From Citrobacter youngae ATCC 29220 (GTDB lineage Bacteria; Pseudomonadota; Gammaproteobacteria; Enterobacterales; Enterobacteriaceae), in assembly GCF_000155975.1 (NCBI RefSeq), contig NZ_GG730299.1:186305-250304 (forward strand): a stretch of DNA of 64,000 nt, written 5' to 3'. Positions 10,399 through 23,247 of this stretch are shown here, piece after piece. The notes under the pieces were generated by a model. The model made no database searches. It was not told the origin of the DNA and saw nothing but the letters and a program-made list of their open reading frames with translations. Every line of letters starts with the position of its first letter. Within the stretch, counting starts at the first letter, position 1. The translations under genes were made by a program, and so were the position numbers.

Positions 10399-10908
10399 TT
10401 ACTTCTTGATGCGGATAACCGGAGTTTCACCCACCGTCACGCTACCGGACAGTTTGATCAGCTCTTTGATTTCGTCCATGTTGGAGATAACAACCGGAGT
10501 CAGAGTAGACTTGGCTTTTTCTTCCAGCAGCGGCAGATCGAATTCAATAACCGGGTCACCCACTTTCACACGTTGACCTTCTTCAGCGATACGCTTGAAG
10601 CCTTCGCCTTTCAGTTCAACGGTATCAATACCGAAGTGAACAAACAGCTCAATGCCGCTGTCGGATTCGATAGAGAAAGCGTGGTTGGTTTCAAAGATTT
10701 TGCCGATGGTGCCATCAACAGGGGCGACCATTTTATTACCGGTTGGTTTGATAGCGATGCCATCACCAACGATTTTTTCAGCAAAAACTACATCCGGCAC
10801 GTCTTCGATGTTGACGATCTCGCCAGAGAGCGGAGCAACAATCTCAATAGTTCCGGTGTCTTTCTTATCATCAGAAACCAGAGATTTCAGTTTATCGAAC
10901 AAACCCAT
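10399..10908 (-). CDS. crr: PTS glucose-specific enzyme IIA (EIIA-Glc)
   Basis: 169 aa cytoplasmic phosphocarrier. It accepts phosphate from HPr and passes it to the glucose IIBC; its phosphorylation state controls adenylate cyclase and inducer exclusion. The phospho-His lies in [12 protein letters not shown] (about residue 91), with the partner His in NHAFSIESD (about 76). It is the last gene of ptsH-ptsI-crr, 40 bp after ptsI, with AGGAGAAGATC before the start. Confidence 0.98.
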   Translation of the reverse strand: MGLFDKLKSLVSDDKKDTGTIEIVAPLSGEIVNIEDVPDVVFAEKIVGDGIAIKPTGNKMVAPVDGTIGKIFETNHAFSIESDSGIELFVHFGIDTVELKGEGFKRIAEEGQRVKVGDPVIEFDLPLLEEKAKSTLTPVVISNMDEIKELIKLSGSVTVGETPVIRIKK

Positions 10909-10948
10909 GATCTTCTCCTAAGCAGTAAATTGGGCCGCATCTCGTGGA

Positions 10949-12676
10949 TTAGCAGATTGTTTTTTCTTCAATGAACTTGTTAACCAGCGTCATTAACTCG
11001 TCCGTTGTCGGTTGAGCAAGAGCCTGCTCTGCTAACACCTTCGCATCTTCGAAGTTCGTGTTACGGATAATCTTCTTAATGCGCGGGATAGAAATGGCGC
11101 TCATAGAGAATTCGTCCAGACCCATCCCCAGCAACAGAAGTGTAGCACGTTCGTCGCCTGCAAGCTCACCACACATGCCAGTCCATTTGCCTTCAGCATG
11201 AGAAGCATCAATAACTTGCTTGATCAGCGTCAGCACAGATGGCGACATCGGTTGGTAAAGGTGTGAAATCATATCATTACCACGGTCAACTGCCAGGGTG
11301 TACTGCGTTAAATCATTGGTGCCGATACTAAAGAAATCAACTTCTTTGGCTAAATGACGCGCAATTGTTGCCGCAGCCGGTGTTTCCACCATCACGCCAA
11401 TCTCAATGCTTTCGTCAAATGCTTTACCTTCGTCGCGCAGTTCCTGTTTGTAGATTTCAATCTCTTTGCGCAGGGCGCGTACTTCTTCAACAGAGATGAT
11501 CATTGGGAACATGATGCGCAGTTTGCCGAAAGCAGAGGCGCGCAGGATAGCGCGAACCTGGTCACGCAGGATCTCTTTACGATCCATAGCGATACGCACG
11601 GCGCGCCAGCCCAGGAACGGGTTCTCTTCTTTCGGGAAGTTCATGTACGGCAGTTCTTTATCGCCGCCGATGTCCATGGTACGGACGATGACCGCCTGAG
11701 AGCCACAGGCTTCAGCCACGGCTTTGTACGCGGCAAACTGCTCTTCTTCAGTCGGCAGCGACTCACGGTCCATGAACAGGAATTCGGTGCGGTACAGACC
11801 CACACCTTCGGCGCCGTTACGCTCAGCGCCTTCAACGTCACGAACGGTACCGATGTTGGCGCAAACTTCAACCTGATGTCCGTCCAGCGTGATAGCCGGC
11901 AGATCTTTCAGTTTAGCGAGTTCCGCTTTCTCGGTCGCAACCTGCTCCTGAACGGCGCGCAGTTGCTCAATAACGTCGTTGGTCGGATTGACGTAAACCT
12001 GGTTGTTTACGGCATCCAGAATCAGATAATCGTCGTTTTTCACCTGTGAGGTGACGCTACCCGTACCGACGATGGCTGGCAGTTCCAGAGAACGCGCCAT
12101 GATAGAGGTGTGGGAAGTACGTCCACCCGCGTCAGTGATGAAACCCAGCACCTTGTTCAGGTTCAGCTGCGCGGTTTCTGACGGGGTCAGGTCTGCGGCA
12201 ACCAGGATAACTTCTTCCTGAATCGCGCTCAGGTCGATAATTGCCAGACCCAGAATGTTACGCAGCAGGCGTTTACCGATGTCGCGTACGTCAGCCGCAC
12301 GTTCTTTCAGGTATTCATCATCCAGCTCTTCCAGGGCTGTGGCCTGACCTTCGATAACTTCATGCGCAGCTGCATCAGCCGTCATGTGCTTATCTTTAAT
12401 CAGGGCTATGATTTCCTGCTCCAGCTCCTCATCTTCGAGCAGCATGATATGCCCTTCAAAGATGGCTTCTTTTTCTTCACCGAACGTTTCACCAGCTTTA
12501 GTTTTGATCGCTTCCAGTTGCGCAGATGCCTTGGCACGACCGCTCAGAAAACGTTCAACTTCCTGATCAACCTTGTCGGCAGAAATTTTTTTCCGGTCAA
12601 TGACGATTTCGTCTTCTTTCAGCAGCAGTGCTTTGCCGAAAGCGATACCCGGGGATGCTAAAATGCCTGAAATCAT
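10949..12676 (-). CDS. ptsI: PTS enzyme I
   Basis: 575 aa, the exact usual length. It autophosphorylates from PEP and phosphorylates HPr. The active His is in [12 protein letters not shown] (about residue 189). The C-terminal PEP-binding barrel carries [24 protein letters not shown] and the catalytic Cys in [11 protein letters not shown] (about residue 502). It is second in the pts operon, 45 bp after ptsH. Confidence 0.98.
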   Translation of the reverse strand: MISGILASPGIAFGKALLLKEDEIVIDRKKISADKVDQEVERFLSGRAKASAQLEAIKTKAGETFGEEKEAIFEGHIMLLEDEELEQEIIALIKDKHMTADAAAHEVIEGQATALEELDDEYLKERAADVRDIGKRLLRNILGLAIIDLSAIQEEVILVAADLTPSETAQLNLNKVLGFITDAGGRTSHTSIMARSLELPAIVGTGSVTSQVKNDDYLILDAVNNQVYVNPTNDVIEQLRAVQEQVATEKAELAKLKDLPAITLDGHQVEVCANIGTVRDVEGAERNGAEGVGLYRTEFLFMDRESLPTEEEQFAAYKAVAEACGSQAVIVRTMDIGGDKELPYMNFPKEENPFLGWRAVRIAMDRKEILRDQVRAILRASAFGKLRIMFPMIISVEEVRALRKEIEIYKQELRDEGKAFDESIEIGVMVETPAAATIARHLAKEVDFFSIGTNDLTQYTLAVDRGNDMISHLYQPMSPSVLTLIKQVIDASHAEGKWTGMCGELAGDERATLLLLGMGLDEFSMSAISIPRIKKIIRNTNFEDAKVLAEQALAQPTTDELMTLVNKFIEEKTIC

Positions 12677-12721
12677 AACCCTACCTTACTTGTGACTGAT
12701 ATTTAAAAGAACTCGTTGAAC

Positions 12722-12979
12722 TTACTCGAGTTCAGCCATCAGTTTTACCAGATGCTCAACTGCTTTCTGCTCGTCTTCACCTTCTGCGGACAGGGTGACA
12801 ACGGTACCCTGAGTCAGGCCCAGAGTCTGCAGTTTAAACAGGCTTTTGGCGCTAGCGCTTTTGCCGTTGGAGGTCACAGTGATCTCAGAAGTGAAGCCTT
12901 TCGCTTCTTTAACAAACTGAGCAGCAGGGCGGGTATGCAGACCGTTCGGAGCGGTAATGGTAACTTCTTGCTGGAACAT
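12722..12979 (-). CDS. ptsH: Phosphocarrier protein HPr
   Basis: 85 aa. It carries phosphate from enzyme I to the sugar-specific IIA proteins. The phospho-His15 is in [11 protein letters not shown] and Ser46 in [12 protein letters not shown]. It is the first gene of the operon; GGGGAAATATA precedes the start. The upstream region to 13310 holds the operon promoters and a Cra-type site. Confidence 0.98.
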   Translation of the reverse strand: MFQQEVTITAPNGLHTRPAAQFVKEAKGFTSEITVTSNGKSASAKSLFKLQTLGLTQGTVVTLSAEGEDEQKAVEHLVKLMAELE

Positions 12980-13184
12980 TATATTTCCCCAACTTATAGG
13001 TTTAGTGTTGTGGAACTAAAGTCTAGCCTGGCGGTTCAACTTTAGCCTGTATTGTTAGCATCGGCGTAAACTGGACGCGACACAAAAGGAGTTCGGTGCA
13101 ATCCGTTGCTGGCAACTTCTTGCCGCTGACGTTTCGTTCGTCATTAAACATTATGCAGCGAAAGGAAGAGTTGAACCAAATCAT

Positions 13185-13198
13185 AAAATCGATTCAGC
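13185..13198 (-). promoter_or_regulatory. Cra (FruR) binding site upstream of ptsH
   Basis: On the minus strand GCTGAATCGATTTT matches every position of the Cra consensus RSTGAAWCSNTHHW. It lies about 205 bp before the ptsH start, as for the distal pts promoter in E. coli, where Cra binding is known. The rest of the 383-bp gap between cysK and ptsH contains only this promoter region and the cysK terminator. Confidence 0.75.
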
Positions 13199-13309
13199 TA
13201 GCGCTTTTCCTGTAACGATTAATTTCGCGCATCAAAATAATTAGCTTGGTTAAATACCAGTTCCGGCGGGTTGAATCAATGCCAGGAGAGTTGAAACTTT
13301 GAAGCAGGC

Positions 13310-13337
13310 CACAAAAAAGCACCCAAAAGGGTGCTTT
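13310..13337 (-). terminator. Intrinsic terminator of cysK
   Basis: AAGCACCC-AAAA-GGGTGCTT stem with A and T runs on both sides; it can work in both directions. On the minus strand it follows the cysK stop by 26 bases. Confidence 0.85.
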
Positions 13338-13362
13338 TTTACGCGTTTTTAACATGCTGGCA

Positions 13363-14334
13363 TTACTGTTGCAGTTCTTTCTCAGTGAAGAGATCGGCAA
13401 ACAGTGCAGTGCTCAGATAACGCTCACCCGATGACGGTAGAATAACCACTATATTCTTATTGGTAAAGGTTTCATCTTCCTGGAGCTTAAGCGCTGCAGC
13501 AACCGCCGCACCGGAAGAGATACCCGCCAGAATACCTTCTTCTTCCATCAGGCGACGTGCGGTAGAGATAGCTTCATCGTTGGTGATGGCAACGACTTTA
13601 TCGATAAGCTTCAAATCAAGATTGCCAGGAATGAAGCCTGCGCCGATACCCTGAATTTTATGCGGGCCTGGTTTGAGCTCTTCACCCGCCAGGGCCTGGG
13701 CGATGACAGGGGAGTCGGTAGGTTCTACCGCGACGGTGATCAGGTCCGTTTTACCTTTGGTGCCTTTAATGTAACGGGTCACGCCAGTCAGCGTCCCGCC
13801 GGTGCCTACGCCGGAAATAAAGACATCAACCTGGCCATCGGTATCTTCCCAGATTTCCGGGCCGGTGGTTTTTTCGTGGATTTCCGGGTTGGCCGGGTTG
13901 CTGAACTGCTGCAGCAGCAGGAATTTTTCCGGATCGCTGGCGACAATCTCTTCCGCTTTCTGGATTGCGCCCTTCATCCCTTTTGCGCCTTCGGTCAGCA
14001 CCAGGTTCGCGCCCAACGCTTTTAAGAGCTTGCGGCGCTCAATGCTCATGGTTTCCGGCATGGTCAGAGTCAGTTTGTAACCGCGAGCGGCGGCGACGTA
14101 TGCCAGCGCGATGCCGGTGTTACCGCTGGTCGGTTCAACCAGCTCAACGCCCGGTTTCAGCACCCCACGTTTTTCGGCATCCCAAATCATATTGGCACCG
14201 ATACGGCATTTGACGCTAAAGCTCGGGTTGCGTGATTCTACCTTCGCCAGAATGCGTCCGTTACCGATACGGTTCAGTCGAACCAGCGGCGTATGACCGA
14301 TAGTCAGCGAGTTGTCTTCAAAAATCTTACTCAT
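13363..14334 (-). CDS. cysK: Cysteine synthase A (O-acetylserine sulfhydrylase A)
   Basis: 323 aa fold-type II PLP enzyme making cysteine from O-acetylserine and sulfide; in the family it forms the cysteine synthase complex with CysE. The PLP Lys is in [11 protein letters not shown] (about residue 42), the Asn/Ser loop is EPTSGNTG (about 68-75) and the phosphate loop GVGTGGT is near 176. It is a separate unit from cysZ, which is upstream on the same strand with a hairpin between. Confidence 0.98.
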   Translation of the reverse strand: MSKIFEDNSLTIGHTPLVRLNRIGNGRILAKVESRNPSFSVKCRIGANMIWDAEKRGVLKPGVELVEPTSGNTGIALAYVAAARGYKLTLTMPETMSIERRKLLKALGANLVLTEGAKGMKGAIQKAEEIVASDPEKFLLLQQFSNPANPEIHEKTTGPEIWEDTDGQVDVFISGVGTGGTLTGVTRYIKGTKGKTDLITVAVEPTDSPVIAQALAGEELKPGPHKIQGIGAGFIPGNLDLKLIDKVVAITNDEAISTARRLMEEEGILAGISSGAAVAAALKLQEDETFTNKNIVVILPSSGERYLSTALFADLFTEKELQQ

Positions 14335-14458
14335 GGCCTGTCCTTAACTGTATGAAATTGGGATACCGCTTCAGCATACCTGTTGAGAAAGTATGGGGAA
14401 GTAAGGAAATCGCATATCTATATGCTGATGGGAAATAATGCCTTGCAGTATGGAATAA

Positions 14459-14485
14459 GCGCGGGCATAAGCCAGCCCGCGTTTA
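14459..14485 (-). terminator. Probable terminator of cysZ
   Basis: GCGGGC / GCCCGC inverted repeat (GCGCGGGC...GCCCGCGT) directly beyond the cysZ stop. The T-tract on the minus strand is weak (CTTATTCC). Confidence 0.5.
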
Positions 14486-14497
14486 CACAATTTTGCA

Positions 14498-15259
14498 TTA
14501 CTTCCATAACGCGTGCTTAGCACGATAGCAGTCTACCCACATCGCCGTAGCGCCACAAACCGCCACAGGCATAATGAACAGATTGAGCACCGGGATCATG
14601 GTGAACAGGCTGGTCAACGCGCCAAACTGCATATTCGTCACCTTACGCGTGCGCAGCGCAACGCGCATCTCCTTAAAAGGCACCTTGTGGTTATCAAACG
14701 GATAATCACAGTATTGAATGGCCAGCATCCACGCGCTGAACAGGAACCACAGCACCGGGGCGACGGTCTGCCCAATGCCCGGAATGAAATAGAGGATCAG
14801 CAACACGAAGGCGCGCGGGAGGTACCACGCCAGCTTTTGCCATTCACGTTTCATAATGCGCGGAACGTCTTTCATGATGCCGAGAACGCCGGTGTCGGGC
14901 GGCGTGGCGCCCGTTAAGCGCGCTTCAAGTTGCTCCGCCAGTAAACCGTTAAACGGCGCGGCAATCCAGTTGGCGATAGTGGAGAACAGGTAGCCGAACA
15001 CCAACAGCACGGAAATAGTGACAATCGGCCACAGTAAATAGCTGAGCCATTGAAGCCAGTCAGGAACGTGGCTCATCAGCGCGGGGATCCAGCTATCGAG
15101 TTGCGCAAATAACCACCAGAAGGCGCCGCCCATCAGCAGGATATTCACCAGTAAAGGCAGGATAACAAAACGACGAATGCCCGGTTGGGTGATGAGCTTC
15201 CATCCCTGGGAAAAGTAATAAAGGCCGCTGCGAGGTACAACTGCAGATGATGAAACCAT
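14498..15259 (-). CDS. cysZ: Sulfate transporter/channel CysZ
   Basis: 253 aa inner-membrane protein for sulfate uptake feeding assimilatory cysteine synthesis. Several long hydrophobic segments are seen (about residues 28-50, 67-95, 145-170 and 200-230). The start at 15259 gives [12 protein letters not shown], matching the family; a 40-residue in-frame extension upstream has no support. It is divergent from zipA. Confidence 0.95.
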   Translation of the reverse strand: MVSSSAVVPRSGLYYFSQGWKLITQPGIRRFVILPLLVNILLMGGAFWWLFAQLDSWIPALMSHVPDWLQWLSYLLWPIVTISVLLVFGYLFSTIANWIAAPFNGLLAEQLEARLTGATPPDTGVLGIMKDVPRIMKREWQKLAWYLPRAFVLLILYFIPGIGQTVAPVLWFLFSAWMLAIQYCDYPFDNHKVPFKEMRVALRTRKVTNMQFGALTSLFTMIPVLNLFIMPVAVCGATAMWVDCYRAKHALWK

Positions 15260-15489
15260 GGTCAGGACATACTCCTTGTTATATAAGCTCTGGTAAACTT
15301 TGCGTATCTTACCGGGTTGTTGAGCGTTAAGCTGTTCGGAAATGTTCGAAAAAACAGCAAAAAGCACAATTTTGTTCATCTTTATGCTGTGAAAGCCAAG
15401 AGTGCACTTGCACTTGGCGTAATCGACAAATACTCTTAGTGAGTAAATGTTTGCCGTGGTGGCAAGGTGTTAGAACAACAGAGAATATA

Positions 15490-16497
15490 ATGATGCAGGA
15501 TTTGCGTCTGATATTAATCATTGTTGGCGCGATCGCCATAATCGCTTTACTGGTACATGGTTTTTGGACTAGCCGTAAAGAGCGGTCTTCTATATTCCGC
15601 GATCGCCCACTGAAACGCATGAAGTCTAAACGTGATGACGAGGATTCGTTCGACGACAACGTCGAGGAAGACGAAGGCGTGGGCGAAGTTCGCGTTCATC
15701 GTGTGAATCATGCTCCCGGTAACGCGCAGGAACATGGTGTTCCTCCTCAGTCGCCGCAACACCAGTACCAGCCGCCTTATGCGTCTGCTCAGCCGCGTCA
15801 GCCCGCGCAGCAGCCAGCACAAGCGCCGGTACCGCCGCCGCATGTTCAGCAGCAGCCCGTACCACCGCAGCAGCCGGTGCAACATCAGCCTGTTCAGCAG
15901 CAACCGGTGCAGCAGCCGATGCAGCATCAGCCCGTTGCCCCGCAGGTTCAGCAGCCCGTGCAGCAAGCACCGCAGCCTGCGCCGCAGACCTTCCAGCCAG
16001 CAGAGCCTGTCGTTGAACATCAGCCGCAGCCTGAACCGGTAGTCGAAGAAGCGCCTGTTGCTGAAAAACCGCAACGTAAAGAAGCGGTCATCATTATGAA
16101 CGTGGCGGCTCATCACGGTAGCGAGCTCAGCGGCGAAGTGCTGCTCAACAGCATTCAGCAGGCCGGGTTTAAATTTGGCGATATGAATATCTTCCATCGT
16201 CATTTGAGTCCGGACGGCAGCGGCCCGTCGCTGTTCAGCCTTGCCAATATGGTTAACCCAGGGACGTTTGACCCGGAAATGACAGGCGACTTCAGCACCC
16301 CTGGCGTAACAATTTTTATGCAGGTTCCCTCCTATGGGGACGAGCTGCAAAACTTTAAGCTGATGCTGCAGTCCGCACAGCACATTGCCGATGAAGTTGG
16401 CGGTGTGGTGCTCGACGATCAACGTCGCATGATGACGCCGCAGAAACTGCGCGAGTATCAGGACCGCATCCGCGAAGTTAAAGAATCTCGCGCCTGA
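15490..16497 (+). CDS. zipA: Cell division protein ZipA
   Basis: 335 aa essential divisome protein that tethers FtsZ to the inner membrane. An N-out membrane anchor occupies residues 5-26 ([18 protein letters not shown]), then a charged stretch (about 30-85), then a Pro/Gln-rich linker (about 86-195) full of QQPVQ-type short repeats, then the FtsZ-binding domain (about 198-335, from [14 protein letters not shown]). The start at 15490 (ATGATGCAGG) follows GAGAATATA and matches the family MMQDLRL. The repetitive linker is the part most likely to vary between strains. Confidence 0.96.
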   Translation: MMQDLRLILIIVGAIAIIALLVHGFWTSRKERSSIFRDRPLKRMKSKRDDEDSFDDNVEEDEGVGEVRVHRVNHAPGNAQEHGVPPQSPQHQYQPPYASAQPRQPAQQPAQAPVPPPHVQQQPVPPQQPVQHQPVQQQPVQQPMQHQPVAPQVQQPVQQAPQPAPQTFQPAEPVVEHQPQPEPVVEEAPVAEKPQRKEAVIIMNVAAHHGSELSGEVLLNSIQQAGFKFGDMNIFHRHLSPDGSGPSLFSLANMVNPGTFDPEMTGDFSTPGVTIFMQVPSYGDELQNFKLMLQSAQHIADEVGGVVLDDQRRMMTPQKLREYQDRIREVKESRA

Positions 16498-16526
16498 TTT
16501 TTCCTCAGGCGTGACATCTCCTTGTA

Positions 16527-16552
16527 AACCCCCGCCTGTCGGGGGTTTTTTA
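16527..16552 (+). terminator. Intrinsic terminator of zipA
   Basis: CCCCCG-CCTGT-CGGGGG stem followed by six T, 30 bases after the stop and 17 before ligA. Confidence 0.85.
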
Positions 16553-16559
16553 TCATTGA

Positions 16560-18584
<2,025 letters not shown>

Positions 18585-18585
18585 G

Positions 18586-18804
18586 ATGGAAAAAGAGCAG
18601 CTGGTTGAAATCGCTAATACCGTGATGCCCTTTGGTAAATATAAGGGACGTCGGCTGATTGATGTCCCGGAAGAGTATTTACTGTGGTTTGCCCGTAAGG
18701 ATGAGTTTCCGCCGGGCAAACTGGGCGAGCTGATGCAAATTACGTTGCTGATTAAAACTGAAGGGCTGACGCAGCTGGTGCAGCCCCTGAAACGCCCGCT
18801 TTAA
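18586..18804 (+). CDS. ypeB: DUF3820 protein YpeB
   Basis: 72 aa, usual length of the DUF3820 family. It begins one base after the ligA stop (TGAGATGG), so it is co-translated with ligA. The core MPFGKYKGRRLIDVPEEYL resembles the nuclease-associated motif of this small family. Its function is unknown; the constant pairing with ligA suggests a nucleic-acid role. Its last bases overlap the end of convergent yfeH. Confidence 0.92.
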   Translation: MEKEQLVEIANTVMPFGKYKGRRLIDVPEEYLLWFARKDEFPPGKLGELMQITLLIKTEGLTQLVQPLKRPL

Positions 18805-19799
18805 GCTTTCGCGGCGCTGCTTTTCTGCTGCGCCTGTAATGCGTCCGTTTGTTGCTTGTAGCGACGGGCCAGCACGGCGCACACCATCAGCTGAATTTGA
18901 TGGAAGATCATCAACGGCAGCACCATCATCCCGATCACCGAGGTCGGGAACAGAATATTTGCCATTGGGATGCCGTTCGCCAGGCTCTTTTTCGACCCGC
19001 AGAAGACAATGGTGATTTCATCGGCTTTATTGAAGCCGCATTTCCTGGCAACAAAGACGTTGATGCTAATCACAATTGCCAGCAGAACGATGCTGACCAC
19101 GCAGATAAACAGCAGTGAGCCAATCCCCACTTTGTGCCAGATCCCGTTAACCACGGCTTCGCTGAAGGCGGAATACACCACCAGCAAAATGGAAGACTGA
19201 TCCGTTTTGGCGATCCATTTTTTATGCCGTGATACCCAATTACCAATCCACGGACGCGAAAGATGTCCCAGCACGAATGGCAGCAGCAGTTGCAGCATAA
19301 TTTTCCCCACCTGCTCCAGGCTGCCTTCTGCGCCGTGCATATTCATGACCAGGCCAACCAGCAGCGGCGAGAGGAAAATACCCAGCAGGCTGGAGGCCGA
19401 AGCGGAGCACACGGCGGCGGCGACGTTACCGCCCGCCAGCGATGTAAAGGCGATGGCTGACTGCACCGTGGCTGGCAAAATACACAGGTACAGGAAACCG
19501 GTATATAGCATAGGGTCAACATTGACCGGCGCCCACCAGGCGAACAGGACACCCAATACCGGGAAGACGACGAAAGTGCTGCACATCACCCACAGATGCA
19601 AACGCCAGTGGCTACCACCGGCAATAATGGCCTCACGCGAGAGCTTGGCCCCGTGCATAAAAAACAGCAGGGCAATGGCGGCGGTGGTTAAGCCTTCAAA
19701 AAATGGCACAAAGCCACCTTCGGCCGGAAAAAAGGATGCCAGTAAAACGACGGTAATTAGCGTTATTGTGAACGGATCAAGGATACGAAAAAGTTTCAT
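18801..19799 (-). CDS. yfeH: Bile acid:sodium symporter-family protein YfeH
   Basis: 332 aa inner-membrane protein of the BASS/SBF-like family with about nine or ten hydrophobic segments. Conserved blocks include FMHGAKLSREA (about residue 47), the TVQSAIAFTSLAGGN region (about 110) and CGSKKSLANGIPMA (about 268), which form the sodium and substrate core in relatives. The substrate is unknown. It is divergent from the LysR gene yfeR, which may regulate it; the starts are 89 bp apart. Confidence 0.9.
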   Translation of the reverse strand: MKLFRILDPFTITLITVVLLASFFPAEGGFVPFFEGLTTAAIALLFFMHGAKLSREAIIAGGSHWRLHLWVMCSTFVVFPVLGVLFAWWAPVNVDPMLYTGFLYLCILPATVQSAIAFTSLAGGNVAAAVCSASASSLLGIFLSPLLVGLVMNMHGAEGSLEQVGKIMLQLLLPFVLGHLSRPWIGNWVSRHKKWIAKTDQSSILLVVYSAFSEAVVNGIWHKVGIGSLLFICVVSIVLLAIVISINVFVARKCGFNKADEITIVFCGSKKSLANGIPMANILFPTSVIGMMVLPLMIFHQIQLMVCAVLARRYKQQTDALQAQQKSSAAKA

Positions 19800-19888
19800 A
19801 AAAGCTCCTGAAATTCGGTAGGAACATTTTGCTTTTTTCCATTTGAGAAATAAAATTGATTTATTGCATCCATATATGAATAAAATAG

Positions 19889-20815
19889 ATGAATTACTCT
19901 CTGCGTCAGCTCCGCATCTTTGTTACCGTCGCCCAGGCTAAAAGTTTTAGTCGGGCGGGAGATATCATCGGCTTAAGCCAGTCGGCGGTCAGCCATAGCG
20001 TTAAAGAGCTGGAAGGGCAGACGGGCGTCCGGTTATTAGATAGAACGACCCGGGAAGTGGTACTGACGGAAGCGGGACACCAGCTGGCGGCGCGGCTGGA
20101 GCGTATTCTGGATGAACTGCACAGCACGCTGCGCGAAGCAGGCCAGGTGGGGACGCAGTTAACCGGGACGGTGCGCGTTGCCGCCAGCCAGACGATCTCT
20201 GCGCACCTTATTCCACAGTGCATTGCCCAGAGTAATCAGCTTTATCCTGCAATCGATTTTGTGCTGCACGATCGCCCGCAGCAGTGGGTGCTGGAGAGTA
20301 TTCGCCAGGGCGAGGTGGATTTTGGCATTGTGATCGACCCCGGCGCAGTCACCGATCTACAGTGTGAAGCCGTGCTGTCCGAACCGTTCCTTCTGCTGTG
20401 TCGGCAGGATCACCCGTTAGCCCAACGCGAGTGGGTAAACTGGCAGGATCTCTATCATGAACGTCTGGTGCTGCAGGATTACGCCTCCGGCAGCCGACCG
20501 CTTATCGATGCGGCGCTGGCCCACTTTTCCATTGATGCCAATATTGTTCAGGAGATTGGCCATCCTGCCACGCTGTTTCCGATGGTAGAGGCGGGCATCG
20601 GTATCAGCGTGCTGCCCGCGCTGGCGCTGCCTCTGCCGCAGGGCAGCCATTTACAGGTTAAACGCCTGACGCCGGTGGTTGAACGGCAGCTGATGCTGGC
20701 GCGACGTAAAAATCGTTCTTTATCGACCGCGGCCCAGGCGCTATGGGACGTGGTGCGCATGCAGGCCAGTGAATTAACTGCCGGTCGCGCGAGCGATCCG
20801 CTGTATCAGATTTAA
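19889..20815 (+). CDS. yfeR: LysR-type regulator YfeR
   Basis: 308 aa. The N-terminal winged helix (residues 1-60) carries [24 protein letters not shown]; the rest is a LysR effector domain. E. coli and Salmonella YfeR are reported to respond to low osmolarity and to affect the divergent yfeH. The short AT-rich gap 19800-19888 is the likely shared control region. Full length. Confidence 0.93.
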   Translation: MNYSLRQLRIFVTVAQAKSFSRAGDIIGLSQSAVSHSVKELEGQTGVRLLDRTTREVVLTEAGHQLAARLERILDELHSTLREAGQVGTQLTGTVRVAASQTISAHLIPQCIAQSNQLYPAIDFVLHDRPQQWVLESIRQGEVDFGIVIDPGAVTDLQCEAVLSEPFLLLCRQDHPLAQREWVNWQDLYHERLVLQDYASGSRPLIDAALAHFSIDANIVQEIGHPATLFPMVEAGIGISVLPALALPLPQGSHLQVKRLTPVVERQLMLARRKNRSLSTAAQALWDVVRMQASELTAGRASDPLYQI

Positions 20816-20882
20816 ACGCAATTCCATGCCATGTCTGGCAGAAAAATACTGTGAATTCAGACCGATTTAGTACATGCCATTG

Positions 20883-20919
20883 ATACCGATTTACTATCGC
20901 TTGTCGGGATAAACGGTAT
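20883..20919. promoter_or_regulatory. Imperfect inverted repeat upstream of xapA
   Basis: ATACCGATTTA (20883-20893) faces TAAACGGTAT (20910-20919) about 80 bp before xapA. The arms match except for one extra base. It is a plausible XapR (LysR-type) activation site; this is inferred. Confidence 0.35.
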
Positions 20920-20998
20920 TGGTAATCGATTGCGTAGTCCCGCTATAACAGTGCGGTACGCTACGTCATTTTCGATTACTCCGTGTTAAGGATATCTC

Positions 20999-21832
20999 AT
21001 GAGCCACTCTCTTTTCTCGCAAAATCCCTGGTACAGCGCCGATATTATTCGTGGCTATAAGCCGGATTTCACTCCGCGCGTCGCTTTTATTCTTGGTTCA
21101 GGCCTGGGCGCGTTGGCGGATCAAATTGAGGATGCGGTGGCCATCTCTTACGAGAAATTGCCGGGGTTCCCTGTCAGCACCGTTCACGGTCATGCCGGTG
21201 AACTGGTGCTGGGAAATCTGGCGGGCGTACCGGTGGCCTGTATGAAAGGGCGTGGACATTTCTATGAAGGCCGCGGTATGACGGTGATGACCGATGCTAT
21301 TCGCACGCTGAAGCTGCTGGGCTGTGAGCTGCTGTTTTGCACTAATGCCGCAGGTTCGCTGCGTCCCGAAGTGGGGCCGGGGAGCCTGGTTGCGCTAAGC
21401 GATCATATTAATACGATGCCGGGTACGCCGATGGTGGGGCTTAACGATGAGCGTTTTGGCGAGCGATTCTTTTCGCTGGCGAATGCCTATGATGCGGACT
21501 ACCGCGCGCTCCTGCAAACCGTTGCCGCAGAAGAAGGTTTCCCGCTCAGTGAAGGCGTATTTGTCTCCTATCCGGGGCCGAATTTTGAAACCGCGGCGGA
21601 GATTCGCATGATGCAAATTATCGGCGGTGATGTGGTGGGAATGTCGGTGGTGCCTGAAGTTATCTCTGCGCGGCACTGTGGTTTAAAAGTGGTGGCGGTG
21701 GCTGCTATCACCAACCTGGCGGAGGGGTTGGGTGATGTCAAATTATCCCATGCGCAGACCCTGTCGGCAGCGGAACTCTCCCGGCAGAATTTCATCAATC
21801 TGATCTGCGGCTTTTTGCGCAAACTGGCCTGA
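20999..21832 (+). CDS. xapA: Xanthosine phosphorylase (purine nucleoside phosphorylase II)
   Basis: 277 aa member of the trimeric PNP family. It cleaves xanthosine, inosine and guanosine with phosphate. Motifs include LGSGLGALAD (phosphate loop, residues 31-40), the FPVSTVHGHAGELV block (about 60-73) and FCTNAAGSLRPEVG (about 113). The xapAB genes are induced by xanthosine through XapR. A hairpin with T-run separates it from xapB. Confidence 0.96.
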   Translation: MSHSLFSQNPWYSADIIRGYKPDFTPRVAFILGSGLGALADQIEDAVAISYEKLPGFPVSTVHGHAGELVLGNLAGVPVACMKGRGHFYEGRGMTVMTDAIRTLKLLGCELLFCTNAAGSLRPEVGPGSLVALSDHINTMPGTPMVGLNDERFGERFFSLANAYDADYRALLQTVAAEEGFPLSEGVFVSYPGPNFETAAEIRMMQIIGGDVVGMSVVPEVISARHCGLKVVAVAAITNLAEGLGDVKLSHAQTLSAAELSRQNFINLICGFLRKLA

Positions 21833-21845
21833 ATAATTAAAAAAT

Positions 21846-21872
21846 GACCCCGCTTGCGGGGTCTTACTTTTT
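21846..21872 (+). terminator. Hairpin terminator/attenuator between xapA and xapB
   Basis: GACCCCGC-TT-GCGGGGTC stem followed by TTACTTTTTT, 14 bases after xapA and 18 before xapB. It probably lowers xapB relative to xapA, or protects the xapA 3' end. Confidence 0.65.
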
Positions 21873-21889
21873 TGGCAAGGAACGGAAAA

Positions 21890-23146
21890 ATGGGTATCGC
21901 ATCTCGCTTAAAGCTCATGTCGTTTTTGCAATATTTCATCTGGGGAAGCTGGCTGGTTACCCTGGGCTCTTACATGATTAACACCCTGGATTTTAGCGGT
22001 GCGAACGTGGGTATGGTCTACAGTTCGAAAGGGCTGGCGGCGATTATCATGCCGGGCATTATGGGTATCATCGCCGATAAATGGCTGCGCGCCGAACGCG
22101 CCTATATGCTTTGCCATCTGGTCTGCGCGGGCGTGTTGTTATATGCCACCACCGTTACCGATCCGGAAACCATGTTCTGGGTAATGTTGGTTGACGCGAT
22201 GGCGTATATGCCGACGATTGCGTTATCGAACAGTGTTTCCTACTCTTGCCTGGCGCAATCGGGTCAGGATCCGGTCACCGCGTTCCCACCCATTCGCGTG
22301 TTTGGCACTATCGGCTTTATTGTGGCCATGTGGACAGTGAGTCTGATGGGACTGGAGCTGAGCAGCGCGCAACTGTATATAGCATCTGGCGCATCGTTGC
22401 TGCTGGCGCTGTATGCGTTGACGTTGCCAAAAATTCCGGTTGCCGGGATGAAAGCGAACACAACGCTTGCCAGCAAGCTCGGACTGGATGCGTTTGTGCT
22501 GTTTAAAAATCCGCGCATGGCGATCTTCTTTTTGTTTGCGATGATGCTGGGGGCGGTGCTGCAAATCACCAATGTCTTTGGCAATCCGTTCCTGCACGAT
22601 TTTGCCCGTAACCCGGACTTTGCCGACAGCTTTGTGGTGAAATATCCCTCCATTTTGCTTTCGGTCTCGCAGATGGCGGAAGTGGGTTTTATCCTCACCA
22701 TCCCGTTCTTCCTCAAACGCTTTGGCATTAAAACGGTGATGCTGATGAGCATGCTGGCGTGGACGCTGCGTTTCGGCTTCTTTGCCTTTGGCGATCCATC
22801 ACCGGTTGGTTTTGTACTGCTGTTGATGTCGATGATCGTCTACGGCTGCGCGTTTGATTTCTTCAATATTTCAGGATCGGTGTTTGTAGAGCAGGAAGTG
22901 AGTTCTAACATTCGCGCCAGTGCGCAGGGGCTGTTTATGACCATGGTTAACGGCGTTGGCGCGTGGGTGGGTTCAATCCTGAGCGGGATGGCGGTGGACT
23001 ATTTTTCTGTCGATGGCGTTAAGGACTGGCAGACTATCTGGTTAGTCTTTGCCGCGTATGCGCTGGCATTGGCGGTTATCTTTGCATTGTTCTTTAAATA
23101 CAAACATGAGCCAGAAAAATTGGCGCAGAAATCGCTGGCGCATTAA
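21890..23146 (+). CDS. xapB: Xanthosine:proton symporter XapB
   Basis: 418 aa nucleoside permease of the NHS/MFS type, about twelve hydrophobic segments. It imports xanthosine for XapA. It is close to NupG in family. The start at 21890 follows CAAGGAACGG and gives MGIASRLKLMSFLQ as in the family. The conserved GIMGIIADKWLRAERAY loop is near residue 58. Confidence 0.95.
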   Translation: MGIASRLKLMSFLQYFIWGSWLVTLGSYMINTLDFSGANVGMVYSSKGLAAIIMPGIMGIIADKWLRAERAYMLCHLVCAGVLLYATTVTDPETMFWVMLVDAMAYMPTIALSNSVSYSCLAQSGQDPVTAFPPIRVFGTIGFIVAMWTVSLMGLELSSAQLYIASGASLLLALYALTLPKIPVAGMKANTTLASKLGLDAFVLFKNPRMAIFFLFAMMLGAVLQITNVFGNPFLHDFARNPDFADSFVVKYPSILLSVSQMAEVGFILTIPFFLKRFGIKTVMLMSMLAWTLRFGFFAFGDPSPVGFVLLLMSMIVYGCAFDFFNISGSVFVEQEVSSNIRASAQGLFMTMVNGVGAWVGSILSGMAVDYFSVDGVKDWQTIWLVFAAYALALAVIFALFFKYKHEPEKLAQKSLAH

Positions 23147-23247
23147 CGTGACATTCGCGGCGGGGGACTGATACCCGCCGTTTCATTTTCCGCGATGCAA
23201 TGTGGTAACTTTGCGCATTATCCTTTGTCCTCAGGAGCGCATTATCC

